Positions 50,781-61,946 of a DNA stretch of 64,000 nt are shown piece after piece. The DNA lies in assembly GCA_027625915.1 (NCBI GenBank), contig JANTQA010000020.1, forward strand, positions 1,364,001 to 1,428,000. Direction: 5' to 3'. Positions within the stretch are counted from its first letter, which is position 1; each line of letters begins with the position of its first letter. The position numbers and the translations under genes are program-made. Source of the DNA: Anaeramoeba flamelloides. Its lineage: Eukaryota > Metamonada > Anaeramoebidae. The notes under the pieces are model-generated. The model did no database searches. It was not told the origin of the DNA and was given only the letters and a program-made list of their open reading frames with translations.

Positions 50781-50958
50781 TACAGGGACTAATCTCAATT
50801 AAATTTTTTTAGATAAATTTAATTGAGATTGTGACAATTTTTTGCCAATTACTTAGATTTGAAAGCCCCTGTTTATTATCAATATTAAGCATATTTCTAG
50901 ATAATAAACCCTTATTTAGAAATTATAAAAAAAAAAAAAATAGAGACTAGTCCCTTAA
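50781..50958. mobile_element. ~178-nt MITE, family F, copy 2
   Basis: The tips are CAGGGACTAATCTCAATT and TAGAGACTAGTCCCTTAA. An inner palindrome, AATCTCAATTAAATTT and AAATTTAATTGAGATT (50790-50829), follows the left tip. The right arm GATAATAAACCCTTATTTAG corresponds to copy 1. Confidence 0.65.
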
Positions 50959-52081
50959 AGAATAGACCTAAAAAGGTTTTTTGATCGGAATTGGTGAATA
51001 CCTTGATGAGTCTGGCTTTACAATTTAAATAAGCATGAGGCAAAATATGTAAAGGCAATTTGGTCAATTGCAAATATTGTCCTTAAAAAAAATATTAAAC
51101 TAAAAATCGTAAAACATTTTTTTTATTGTTATTAGTATATTAGAAGACCCAGACTGTATAAAACCTTTGACCAATAAAAAGTCCAGAAATGATGTTATTT
51201 ACGAATAAAAAATGAATTTTTTCGTCTTTTAAAATAAAACAAATTTATCATTTACTTTTTGAAACTATTATTTTAAATAAATTCGTTGACTACAAATAGA
51301 ACGTTTCAGATTTTTTATTCGACCTTCAGGTTTAACAATTTGAATCAAAGAAATAAGAAATAAAGGGGCATAATAATAATACTGTTTCATGTTTTGAGAC
51401 TTTGTGTGTATATGTATTTGTCCCTTAGTCTTCAATTGATTGGTTGATAAGGTTGAAATTAAAACAAACCATTTCTTGTAAAAGTTTTTTCAAGGCCTAT
51501 CTCATTAAAGTAACTACCTAGCATTCTGTTTGTAAACCCTATGGAAGTCAACAAGCCCAAATCCCAAAAAAACAAGATAAAATTTTTCTAACAATTAGGA
51601 TTTCTAATCAACAAATCTGAAATCAAATTGGTTTCATTATATGAAGCCACCCTCAAAATTGAATTTGTGAGCTTTATGATTCATCGAATTTTGTGAAAAA
51701 GTAACAAAAAAATTTCAAGAGGTTATCAATAATACCAATAATGATTTTTCAACGTTTTTTTTCAGAAACAAAAACTTGAGAGAACAAGGTTTATTAATGA
51801 TATTTAAAAGGTACAGTTTGATAGTTTTGCTTTTTTTTTCTCTGCCTAATTACACTTATTTATTGTTTTTTAACTTTTTATTGACAGTAGAAGAAACTGA
51901 CAATTTTATTTTAGAGAATAACATTTAATCCCTTATTGACAACTAAATAACTGGTATTACAATAGTGTATCAGTTTTCATTTAGTAGTAACTGGATTAAA
52001 TCAAAAAGCTTGAACTTTTCCCTTTTTGCGAATTTGCTTTTATTTGAATTCATTTTTTTTCAATTTATCCATCCTATTAAC

Positions 52082-52726
52082 ATGCTTTCAATCGTCTCAT
52101 CAAACCTCAAAAAATCCAACTTATCTGGACTTAACATCCCAAAAAGATTCCTCGAAGTTTTCGTTCATGACAAAGAAGGAAACAAACACGCTATCGAATT
52201 TGAAGGTCAATTTTTTTTTTTTTTTTTTTCAAAATAATTCTTTTTATTATTATTTTTGATTTTCTTTGATGACTGAAACAAAAAAAAAAAAAAAAATAAT
52301 AATTTTTTTCTCATGTTAACTTTTTTTTTTCACAAACAATAGAAGGAGACACACTCTTTGAAGCCGTAGAAAACGCAGGTCACTCTTTCATCCCAGGAAG
52401 TTGTAACGGTGTAAGATCTTTTCAAAAAACTCTTCAAGATTGTTTCTTTTCTTTTTTAACATTAAATATAAATATTTTCTCCTTTTTAATTTTCTTTTTT
52501 CTTTTTTATTTTCTTTTTCTTATCTTCATTTTTCTTCAATTAGGGAATCGCTTGTGGTGAATGTGTTGTTTTTGTCCCAGAAGGTCAAATGGAAAACGTC
52601 TCAGAACTCGAAGAAGATGAAAAAGATTGTATGGAAGCCACAGGTACCTCACACCCAAGTGCCCGTTTAGCATGTGGATTGATTCTTGACGAAGACTCCG
52701 AAGGTATCGAATTCAAATTAAAATAA
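52082..52726 (+). CDS. [2Fe-2S] ferredoxin, hydrogenosome/mitochondrion type
   Basis: The protein carries electrons at low potential inside a mitochondrion-related organelle, for example between pyruvate:ferredoxin oxidoreductase and hydrogenase where those exist. Three exons, 52082-52205, 52343-52410 and 52544-52726, give 124 aa. Cluster ligands are C62, C68, C71 and C108 in the pattern C-x5-C-x2-C (SCNGGIACGEC) and ARLACGLIL; C93 is extra. The N-terminus MLSIVSSNLKKSNLSGLNIP ending KRF looks like a short organellar presequence with a likely cut near R22. From memory, Trichomonas ferredoxin has DDEKEFLEDQPANARLACAI where this has EDEKDCMEAT and SARLACGL, and both start MLS. Introns of 137 and 133 nt keep phase; the second falls between ligands C62 and C68. 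The start is the ATG at 52082; the open frame upstream lacks an ATG and is hydrophobic noise. Confidence 0.96.
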
Positions 52727-53492
52727 ATAAGCATTTCGATCAGGCTTATTTTATTTCTTCTACGTGAAGACCAGCATACCCCATATTCTTAGAATATTTT
52801 AGTCATAGTTAATAAATTTTGATCTTTCATAAATTTAAAAAAAAATTTTTAAAGTTCTTAAGGATCTGAAAAATTTTAACCAGATTTCGTATAAATGTTC
52901 AAAATATTAGTTTAATCATTCTTAAATAAAAATTCATTTTTAGTACAAATTTTTTTCTCATTTCTTGTTTTTGTTTCGGGTTTAGATTTCTGATGATTAA
53001 GAGATTAATTATCATTTTTCATCTTTTTCAGACTTTTATATTGTTCTCTATTTTGTTTGTATAACTATATGTTTCTTATTTTACAAGGCTGAATTCAGAG
53101 ATAAGCCAAACAGTCAGATTGATAAAGTCGAATTTATATAAAAAATTTTTTAGTTCAATTTCCCATTTTTTTGTAATCACATATCTCAACTAATAAAATA
53201 ACTCAATAGAACGAATCTTTTGAAAGCCAAACCAATTTTACTAAGTTTCTTAACATTTAAATATATAGAAGGCTTTAATCAAAGCTTGTGTAAAAAAATT
53301 TGTAAAATGAAAAAAGAATTAAAAATTTTATGATATTTCTTTGAATTTATTGGATAATTAAAAGAACACAAAAATTGTACGTTTCTATTATTGTTAAGTT
53401 TTATGTCATCTCCAAAGACTTTAATTTTGCTATAGATTTTTCCAAAGCCATTTTATAAAAGTTAAAATTTTTAAAATTGGTTTGGGGTTTTC

Positions 53493-53575
53493 TATTAAAA
53501 AAAAGCGAGAAATTTTTTCAGAATAAATACTTTTTAAAAGTTTTCTATTAAAAAAAAAGCGAAAAATTTTTTCAG
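53493..53575. repeat. Two-copy ~50-nt direct repeat
   Basis: GTTTTCTATTAAAAAAAAGC followed by GARAAATTTTTTCAGAATWAA occurs twice in a row with a short gap. A related block with the same downstream word (GATGTTGGGGTAGG-like) is at 31905-32055. Confidence 0.6.
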
Positions 53576-53984
53576 AATTAAAATTTGTTGAAAAAATAAG
53601 GTTTTAAAAAAATGTAAACGATTTTTCAAATAAACTGGGTTTTCTGATTTTTCTTTTTTTATAAAAAGAAATAAATAAACCTTTGAAGGCAAGGTAGATG
53701 TTGGGGTAGGAATTTGAAGAAATTTTTTTTTTTAACAATAGATCTCACCTTTTACAAAATGCCTGTAAAGCTAAATTCCTCAAAATTTTTGTGATTATAA
53801 TGAACTTTTCGTTGATATATTTTTTTTCAAATTTTAGTGGTAAATTTAACAACTTTTAAATGTCCATGTTCATTTGAACCAGAAATATGACTAACATTTT
53901 TTATACTAATAGAATAAAATTGCACTTAAAGGTAGCCTAGCTTAAAATTGAAAATTCGTTTTTTTTTGATGTATCAACTGATAT

Positions 53985-54440
53985 TTTTAAGATTTAAGAT
54001 TAATAATAAACCTCGGAATAGAGTTGGCATTCATAAAAAAAATACCAGGGAAAATTCATAAATTTACATTAAAAATAAAATATTAAAAAAAAATTATTGA
54101 CTCATTTTCTATGAAACCTCTAGTACAAAGTTTCTCAATTTCTTTTCGAAAATTAAAAGTATTGACAATAAGATTTTTGATAAGTCGACCTATCCATTTT
54201 TAAAGAATAAAAATACAACATTTTTTTTGTATAATTTGGTTTTTCAAACATTTATTTTTCAAATTAACTTTTTTTAAAAAAAAGAAGATGAAGAAAAAGA
54301 AACAGAAAAAAAAGTAAAAATCTAACAAAAAAAATGACTAAATTAAAAAAAATAATTCGATCTAAAAATTGTAAAATTCATTTTTGGAAGAATTCCCAGT
54401 TTAAATCATAGAAATACTTCTATTTCATCCACTAAACTTC
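53985..54440. repeat. Dispersed repeat, family L, copy 2
   Basis: It shares ordered blocks with 9540-10036, as given there: TTTCTCAATTTCTTTTCG, TTGACAATAAGATTTTT, TTTTTCAAACATTT, A-rich run, TCGATCTAAAAATTG, ATTCTACTTCATC-like end. Non-coding. Confidence 0.5.
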
Positions 54441-55618
54441 ACCCCTTTTACTGGAATAGAGATTAAATATTCTTCAGAGTTTCAAAAAAGACTGTATTTT
54501 TGAAATCTGTGAAAAAGCAAAATTTTTATTTTTAAAATAAAAATATTTAAAAAATAGAGATGAAATCTGATTTTAAGTATTTTTTCCTATTTAGTAATAC
54601 CTTTGAGAAGTATATTTGTTTTGATTTTAATGTCTTTTAATAATAATTAATAAAAAGGAAACCATTTTACAAATAAAAAAAAAAATGTCTTTTTTTGATT
54701 GTCAATCATAGTAAACTTATTTACAATTAATAAAATAAGACATAATGTATATGATTAGTAAACATGCACTTTAAAACTAAAATAAGATATAAAAAAATCA
54801 TAATTATTTATTTTTTTTTATTCTTAGGCATGAAATTTTTGAAATAATTTTTACCAACCTAAAACATCATTATTAAATATTGAGAATTATATACTATGAA
54901 AAAATTTAATATCAAAAACAAATCGCCCAAATTTTAAATATCAAAATATATTGAAATTATTTGATTCTTAGGAATCTAAAATAGAATTATTTGTTTTTTT
55001 TTTTTTTTTTTTTTTTTTCAAAAAGAATCGAAAAATGTGCTCGGATTATTAACATTTTAAAACAGGGTTTGGATACACGATAGCAAGATATAAACCACCT
55101 TTTAACATTAATTATATTTATAATACACTTCAAAATATTCCATCATCTTTGATATAATAATCATAATATGTATTCGTAACCTTCTAAAAACTGAAAAAAA
55201 AAAAAAAAAAAAAAAAACCAATCTCTATTTCTTTCTAATGAAACAAAAATATTTAAATATCAAAATGTTATAATTATCGCCATTTGGGGAAAAAACAAGT
55301 AATAAGTATAATAACAGAATATCAGATATATAATAAGTTGCAATTTTAATAAACCATTTCACCCTTTCAGCCAAAAATACCAGGTATTATTGAATAAATA
55401 ATACAAAAAATATGAGATTTATCTCAGATTATCTTCTAAAAAACACTCAATTCTTCTAAAATACTTTTCTTAATTTATTCAATAGCTTTTTTTTTTTTTT
55501 CTTTTTTTCTAAAAAAATTCCATTTGAAAAAAAAATGTTAGAATATAACAATTTACTTTAAGAAAATTGTGGCTGTTTAATTTTTTTTTCAATCAATATA
55601 TTTACTATTAAAAAACAT

Positions 55619-55821
55619 TACAGTCAGTTTCACTTTTAAGGCACAAACTTTCAACGAAATTTAAGGCACAAAAAAATCTCAAATTAAGGCATAAAATTTT
55701 GAATTTTTTATTTTTACAAATTATTTTACTAGAACTCAAAATTTTGTTCCTTAATTTGTGATTTTTTTTTGTTCCTGAAATTTCGTTGAACGTTTGTGCC
55801 TTAAAAGTGAAACTAACTGTA
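55619..55821. mobile_element. ~200-nt palindromic MITE, family A, copy 6
   Basis: It is nearly intact: TACAGTCAGTTTCACTTTTA at the left, CTTAAAAGTGAAACTAACTG then TA at the right, with AACTTTCAACGAAATTTAAG and its inverse inside. TA flanks both tips. Confidence 0.85.
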
Positions 55822-56164
55822 TTGCCAAAAATTTTAATATGAAAGAAATTGGGGAAAAATAAATTGAACTTTTTTAATGGAAGTATCTTTGGAATTTTTT
55901 GATTAACATTTATTTTTTTTTGAAAAATTAGAGTTTATTCAGGTATTTCTTTACTGGGTGTTAACTTGTATCAGAATTTTAAATTTTATCTTTTCTCAAA
56001 TCAGTCTTTTATTGATTGGCTATAAAAAAAGTAAATTATGATAATAAAATTTAACGAACAAATATATAATACAATCAATTAGAAATCAAAAGATTCAATC
56101 GAAATAAAAACAAAATATATACATATACATATAATGAGTTACATGATATTATAACTTGTAAGTG

Positions 56165-56790
56165 TCATTTGGTTTTAAAGAATTCAAAAGAATTCAGTTA
56201 AAGCTTTTATTTTACTCCATTCTTTTGAATCTCGAAAAATTATCATTGTTTTTTTTTTAATTTTTGAAATAATAAGAAAATTTCTTAAAATTTTCGTTTA
56301 TTTCGTAAATTAATATAAAAACGAGGTACTTGACAACATTATCCAATAAACTTTCCAATATTTATAAGAATAGATTAAAATCAAACTTTTTACTATATTA
56401 TTTTGAATTTTGGAAAATATCTGTGCTTTTTTTTTTTTAATTTTTGAAATAAACAGAAAGTTCAAGACATTTTCTTTTTATTTCTTAAATTTAAAAAAAA
56501 ATATAGATCTTAAGTTTTCTTGATTTTCCTGTCTATTTGTAAATTTATGATATTTTAGAAATAAAATATAAAACCCTAAGAAAACCATAAAGTACTTCTC
56601 CAGATTTCAAAATAATAGATTAAAATTAAATAATTTTCACAATTATACTGAATTCTGGAAAATCATTATTTGTTTTTTTTTTTTTTAATTTAAGAAATTA
56701 AAAGAAAATTTTTGAAATTTTCTATTTATTTCTCAAATTAAAAAAAAAAAAAAAAAAAAAACAGGGAACTTGATGGCGCTCTATGTTACC
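56165..56790. repeat. Second hairpin array (decayed)
   Basis: The same two hairpin kinds as at 14375-15225 recur here, diverged: AAAGAATTCAAAAGAATTCA with its partner CATTCTTTTGAAT, TTTTTTTTAATTTTTGAAAT with TTCGTAAATTAATA, and TTTCTTGATTTTCCTGTCTA with CTAAGAAAACC. It closes with GGGAACTTGATGGCGCTCTA, the inverse of the GTGCC spacer of the first array. Confidence 0.65.
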
Positions 56791-57063
56791 CCAAAAAAAT
56801 TATTTCACAATAATAAAATATCAAAAACATATATTTAAAACTCAAAAATATGTAAGTTATCTATCAAGAACAGCATTTCGAAATTCGGAAAATTTACTAA
56901 CTGTTTAAATAGTTAATGAAATATATCAATATAAATTCAAATCATTTTTTTTTTCTTTTTTTCTAAAAAAATTCCATTTGAAAAAAAAATGTTTAAAGTA
57001 TAAAAAGGATTAAATTATAGAAAATATTGATTATTTTTTATGGGAAGTCAATCCTATGAAAAA

Positions 57064-57265
57064 TACAGTCAGTTCCACTTTTAAGGAACAAACTTTCAAC
57101 GAAATTTAAGGCACAAAAAAATCTCAAATTAAAGAACAATATTTTGGATTCTAGTAAAATAAATTGTAAAAAAAAAATATTACAAATTTTGTGCCTTAAT
57201 TTGAGATTTTTTTGTGCCTTAAATTTGGTTGAAAGTTTGTACTTTAAAAGTGGAACTGACTGTAT
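57064..57265. mobile_element. ~200-nt palindromic MITE, family A, copy 7
   Basis: This is the best copy: TACAGTCAGTTCCACTTTTA left and TAAAAGTGGAACTGACTGTA right are perfect inverses. The central block is GATTCTAGTAAAATAAATTG. TA occurs at each tip. Confidence 0.9.
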
Positions 57266-57474
57266 AAATTAATTTATTAAAATAATTTAAAATAAATAAA
57301 TCTTAATGAAATAATTTTAAACAGTGGTATTTTGAAATTATATACTTTAATTAATAATTGTGAAATGTATTATTCCAAACTTAAATTTTTGGTAGGGAAA
57401 TAAAATCTAAGGATATTTAGAGTGTAATGTAAATTTCTTCAAAAATAAAAAAAAATAATATAAATTTTTTTCTC

Positions 57475-58375
57475 AGGAGCTATACACTTAAAATATCAAA
57501 GAAACCAACAAAATACACTAAGTAAAAACGACAATTGGTTACTTAAAGTTCTATTAAGAGAAAAAGAAATTCCAAAATGAAGGATCAAATTACAAAATAG
57601 ACTATTTTTTTCAAAAAATAGTGGAATTTTTCAAGAATATTTTTTTTTATATCGAAAATTAAAATTTCATAAAAATTGAGAAAATTATGAAAAATTTTGA
57701 ATCAAATTCCATTCAAAATTAAAAATTTACTAAAAAAAATCAAGAATTTTACCTTGAAAAGTAATTTGACATCAAGTATAACATTGGGTTGTAAATTGAA
57801 TATTTCATTAAAACAAGATGTTTTAAACAGATTTATAATTTGAATTTTGGGGGTTTCGATCTGAAAAATGTTTTTTTGATTTACAAAATTTTCCAATATT
57901 TAGCACCAAATCCTTTTAAAGATTACTTTTGACAAATTAACAAAATATATACATTTAAACAATGTTTTAAATAGAAAAGGTTTATATATATATATATATA
58001 TATATATAACTTTCTATATTTAAATAATCAAAGAAAGTGACAACCAAAAATAAATCAATATGGAATTATTTTTTAAAATTTTATTTTTCAAAAAAAATTC
58101 TAAAAACAAAAGATCCAAATCGAAAATTTTTCTCAAAAAATAAAATTATTTATTGATAATTTTTATTTTTAAAAACACAAATAAGAAAAATCGAGGAAAA
58201 ATTTGATAAATTATCATCAAACTTCAAACATAATTTAAATTTTTCTTGAAATATTAATGGGGGTTACTATCATAAATAATTTGAACTTAGATTTAATATT
58301 GATTGATAATTCAATTTTACATTTGAATAATGAGAAAACCGAATGAATTTTTTGTTTATAATCTTGATTGTTTTT
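57475..58375. repeat. Two tandem family G repeats around (TA)n
   Basis: Two diverged copies (about 57475-57905 and 57985-58375) lie in the same orientation with (TA)n at 57982-58008 between them. Shared blocks are AATCAAAGAAAC or CAAAGAAAGTG, AATTGGTTACTTAAAGTT, AAAATAGTGGAATTTTTC and GTTGTAAATTGAATATT. Confidence 0.55.
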
Positions 58376-58405
58376 TTCACTACACTTTTTATATTTTTAA
58401 TTTTA

Positions 58406-58490
58406 TACCATCAGTTCTATTTGTAAGACATAAACTTTCAACAAAATTCAAGACCACAAAAAAAATCTCAAATTAAAGCAAAAAATTAAA
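58406..58490. repeat. Half of a family A element
   Basis: CCATCAGTTCTATTTGTAAG, ACATAAACTTTCAACAAAAT and ATCTCAAATTAAAGCAAAAA match the left arm only; no right arm follows. Confidence 0.6.
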
Positions 58491-59729
58491 ATTTTAGTTA
58501 AATAATCAAATTCTGAAGTATTAAAATAAAACATCAAATTCTGTAATTCATAAAGGGGAATAAAAACAACAACCTCTTTTGACAAGAAAATAGTTTAACT
58601 TTTGCTCTGTTGATCAAAAAAAGCCAATAGCATGAAAAATTAGTGTTTCCAACATAAATCAGTACCATTTTTTACTTCTTGTCCAAATACAACATCCAAT
58701 TCAATACACTAGTGAAGTCATATCTATTATGAAACATAAAATCCTCGACAATTTAAGTAAAGTTTAAATTAGGGATTGAATTTGATAGAAAAAATTGTCT
58801 GAATTTTCTGAATTTTTGAAAAGTTTTTATTTTCGATTATAAAAATTATCTTGACAATTAACTCTCATATTTGACTACTACAAAATAGTTAAATAACAAG
58901 ATGACATTTTGATAGAAATGAACATAAAAAAATTCATGATGTTCATATAGAGTTCTTTTTGACTCTATATTTTTTTTTCTCTCTCTCGTTTATCTTTTTT
59001 TTTTTTTAAATTCAATAAAATTTCAAAAGTTATAATTACCGTGTAATTTTCAGAAACCCTTTAAATTGGAAGCCTCAAATTTGTTCACTTCAAAATTCTC
59101 TCTTTACCAGATTAGATGACTTTTGTCACCTAACCCTTAACAATAAATCCATAACTCTATTTTTTTAGTAAAATTTTTCTTTTTGATCCTTCCTTTTTAG
59201 AATTTGTTTTTCAATAGTAGATCTTTAAGAAATCAAGACGATTTTTACATAGGGGTTGTTTTTGGTTTCTTTGTTCATTCAAATCTGTATAAGTCGTACA
59301 TAAAAAAAAGAAACATGATTTTGTATTTTGAAACATGGTTTAAACGTTTCCTTCCCTGTTATTTTGACAATAGTAAAAAAATATAGCGCAAGAATTCCAA
59401 TTCTCTATTATAAAAGGAAAATACAAAAGGTAACCTTTAAAATATCAAAAGTTTTGATTTTTGATTTAGATCGAAGAAAAACTTTACAGTAAGATGAACA
59501 AAAATGAATTTCAAATTATTTTTGAACAATCTGTAATTTTCCTCTCCGATAAATTAGAAACACACTACACACATAAAGTTTTTTTTCTCAAACAATTTCA
59601 AAGAACAAAAAATTATCAAATTTTTATCTTTTAATTCTTGAAAATATTAATTTTTTTTAAAAATAATAATTCCTAACGAATAGATTTAAAAATAAAAAGA
59701 AAAAAAACTGTTAAATTTGTTTTGTAAAT

Positions 59730-61946
59730 ATGAACAAGTTCTTCAGTAACCTTTTGTGGGAAAATAACTCTTCTCAAGATTTAATTTTTTTATTTTTGTC
59801 CCAGAAATTAACCTTTGTAATTTTAAATATGAGTTCAAGGATAGAACGTAGGCAAAGAAATAGATCTCAAAGAGGAACATATAAACGGCCCACTAAAAAT
59901 GTAATATTTGACATTCAAGCTAAAAAAGTTCTCAAGCAAAGCGAAAGAAGAAAACAACAAACACAAAAAAGAACAGTAAAATATAAACAACCATTCAAGT
60001 TCCAAATCACCAGAAAAGAAAACACAAACCCAAACCAACAAAACGAAACAAGAAGAAAAATCCAAAGCAAATCAAATTTCCAGTTTCATATTGCACATCA
60101 AAGTAACAACAGGAAAAGGATTTTACAACCTGTAGATCAAAACCAACAGCAATCAAATAAAAAATCATCGGAATTTCAAAAACCAAATTATTATCCAATT
60201 GTAGTAAACAATCAACCAAATAAAGAAATTGGAAAAGAGAAACAACAACAAGAAGAAGAAAATATTGAAAAAGAAGATGATGAAGAAGAAATAGAGAATG
60301 ATTTACTTCCCGAAATTGATGTTGGTAATACAGAAGAAGATTTTATGCAAGAAGAAATAGAAATGGAAGAAGATGATCAAGAAGAAGAAGAAGAAGAGCA
60401 AAAAGAAGAAGAACAAAAAGAAGAAGAAATTGAAATCGAAAACCAAGAAATAGATGACGACGATGAGGAAGAGCTACAAAATGAAATGGAAACAAATCAA
60501 AATTTGAACAAATTTTCCCCAGAAACAGAGTTTTTAGAGAAACAAGAGAAAGAAAAAAAACAAAAAAGTGCCAATGAAAATGAAGAAACTTTCTTTCAAC
60601 GATCAAAAAAGAAAAACAAAATGAAACCAAAGATATTTGAAAACATTTTCAAAGAACAAATTGATGAGGAAATGATGATCAAAAAAAAAAGAAGAAAAAA
60701 CAAAAAAAACAAGCAGAAAAAGAAATCAAAAAGCAAAAGAGAAGAAGAACAAACGATTCATTCAATTACTAATATCTTAAATCAAACTGACAATATTAGT
60801 ACAAATAAACAAAATCTATCAGAAAAGATCCAGAGTTCTGATTTTTGTGGCAGATGGAAAGTACTAAGAGCAAGCCCCTTGGTTTGTAATGAAACATATT
60901 TAACAAAATATTCCAAACCATCAAGTTATCAACAAAGACTACAGTTAGTATTTACACAGGTTCTCAATGATTTGTGTTTATTTTTAGATAATCGTTCCCA
61001 AAATATCAAAAAATCAAAAATAAAAAATTCTTCATATTTACAAGAAGACGCCGAGGAAAGTGAAAGTGGTAGTGACAGTGGCAATGGAAATGATTATAAT
61101 GGGCAAAGAAGAAGAAGAAGAAGAAGAAATAGAAAAGGAAAAAGAAAACGAAGAAGAAATAGAAAAAAAACAAAATTATTAGATTTTTATGAAGAAGATC
61201 TAAATGGGTCTTCGTACACGGCGTCCCTTAAATTCAATAATTTAATTGTAGGGATTAATGACGATCAAAAAATTATACCTACATTGGAATTTTTAATCTA
61301 TGATCAAGGAGAAAAAATTGCCACCTTAATTTTTTCTACAATTAAAACTGTCCAATCCATCCAACAAGAACATTGGGTGCAATCAAAAAACCAAACGCTG
61401 CTAGTCACATTGCCCCTAGTTTTGCTTAATGCAAAGTCAAATGAAATTTTGAAACAAACGGGCATTTTGCAATGGCTTTCGCAAAAATTTGATTGCCTAA
61501 TCAGCCCAGTGAAATTCCAGGCTTCAGAAATGTCGGGGTTTATTACAGACTGGGCACACTATTATTGGAATTCAATTATTTCAAAGAAGCAAATTGACGA
61601 TCATCAAATTATTAATAACCCAAAAAAAAATATAGGCAAGAAGACACAGCCAATCAAATTAGTTTATGGTGTCCCAGTAAATGGAATAAGTGATATCGTT
61701 TTACAATTTCCTTATGCAAAAATAATTCAAATAATTGAATCAGGCATGGCTGGGAAATATGGTCAAAATCTAATCCCGCTATTACAAAGACAGTTTTTTT
61801 CTGTTTTTAAAATCAATCTCGACTGTTGTATTCTGAAGCAAATTATCTTCCCCTCTTTTATTGTAAAAAAGGCCGGAATCGTAACTTTTAGAACAGACAA
61901 AGCTGCAATTATTTTTTTAGAACAGCTTTATGAAATTATATGGTAA
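59730..61946 (+). CDS. CENPL: CENP-L-like inner kinetochore protein
   Basis: CENP-L pairs with CENP-N in the CCAN, which sits on CENP-A chromatin and links it to the outer kinetochore. The open frame is intronless, 738 aa from ATG 59730 or 705 aa from the ATG at 59829 (MSSRIERRQRNRSQRG), which I slightly prefer because the first 33 residues look like noise. Residues 35-370 are disordered: basic and Q/N/K-rich, with an acidic tract at about 175-260. The conserved part starts near 371: FCGRWKVLRASPLV (human LLSKTWTLYSVTPLY), LPLVLLNAKSNEILKQTGI then LQWLSQKFDCLISPVKF (human LPLFLANGAESNTAIIGTWF, QKTFDCYFSPLAI), VYGVPVNGISDIVLQF (human LWSVPCSPQSLDISF) and FFSVFKINLDCCILKQI (human FHRHFKIHLSATRLVRV). 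A charged insert (about 432-485) with RRRRRRR and GKRKRRRNRKK interrupts it. The match is from memory and weaker than for FANCI, but several blocks agree in order. Confidence 0.83.
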   Translation: MNKFFSNLLWENNSSQDLIFLFLSQKLTFVILNMSSRIERRQRNRSQRGTYKRPTKNVIFDIQAKKVLKQSERRKQQTQKRTVKYKQPFKFQITRKENTNPNQQNETRRKIQSKSNFQFHIAHQSNNRKRILQPVDQNQQQSNKKSSEFQKPNYYPIVVNNQPNKEIGKEKQQQEEENIEKEDDEEEIENDLLPEIDVGNTEEDFMQEEIEMEEDDQEEEEEEQKEEEQKEEEIEIENQEIDDDDEEELQNEMETNQNLNKFSPETEFLEKQEKEKKQKSANENEETFFQRSKKKNKMKPKIFENIFKEQIDEEMMIKKKRRKNKKNKQKKKSKSKREEEQTIHSITNILNQTDNISTNKQNLSEKIQSSDFCGRWKVLRASPLVCNETYLTKYSKPSSYQQRLQLVFTQVLNDLCLFLDNRSQNIKKSKIKNSSYLQEDAEESESGSDSGNGNDYNGQRRRRRRRNRKGKRKRRRNRKKTKLLDFYEEDLNGSSYTASLKFNNLIVGINDDQKIIPTLEFLIYDQGEKIATLIFSTIKTVQSIQQEHWVQSKNQTLLVTLPLVLLNAKSNEILKQTGILQWLSQKFDCLISPVKFQASEMSGFITDWAHYYWNSIISKKQIDDHQIINNPKKNIGKKTQPIKLVYGVPVNGISDIVLQFPYAKIIQIIESGMAGKYGQNLIPLLQRQFFSVFKINLDCCILKQIIFPSFIVKKAGIVTFRTDKAAIIFLEQLYEIIW

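Larger units (their letters stand above)
47557..52081. other. Gene-free repeat region
   Basis: No gene is supported between the Rab gene and the ferredoxin gene. It contains a truncated family B element (48306-48782) meeting a family A element (48783-48982), two TTAAGGGA-ended MITEs (49185-49363, 50781-50958) and a relative of the 18270-18600 repeat (50400-50545). Open frames at 47506, 49979, 50514 and 50530 show no domain. Confidence 0.55.
52727..59729. other. Gene-free repeat region
   Basis: No gene is supported over 7 kb. Recognised content: a 54-nt direct duplication (about 53493-53575), family L (53985-54440), family A (55619-55821, 57064-57265 and a half copy at 58406-58490), the second hairpin array (56165-56790), tandem family G copies (57475-58375) with (TA)n between them, and long homopolymers (54992-55018, 55194-55217). 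Confidence 0.6.

Noticed and set aside
51965-52081. Upstream extension of the ferredoxin frame
   Set aside because: It has no ATG; the residues are hydrophobic noise, and the ATG at 52082 gives an MLS-type presequence.
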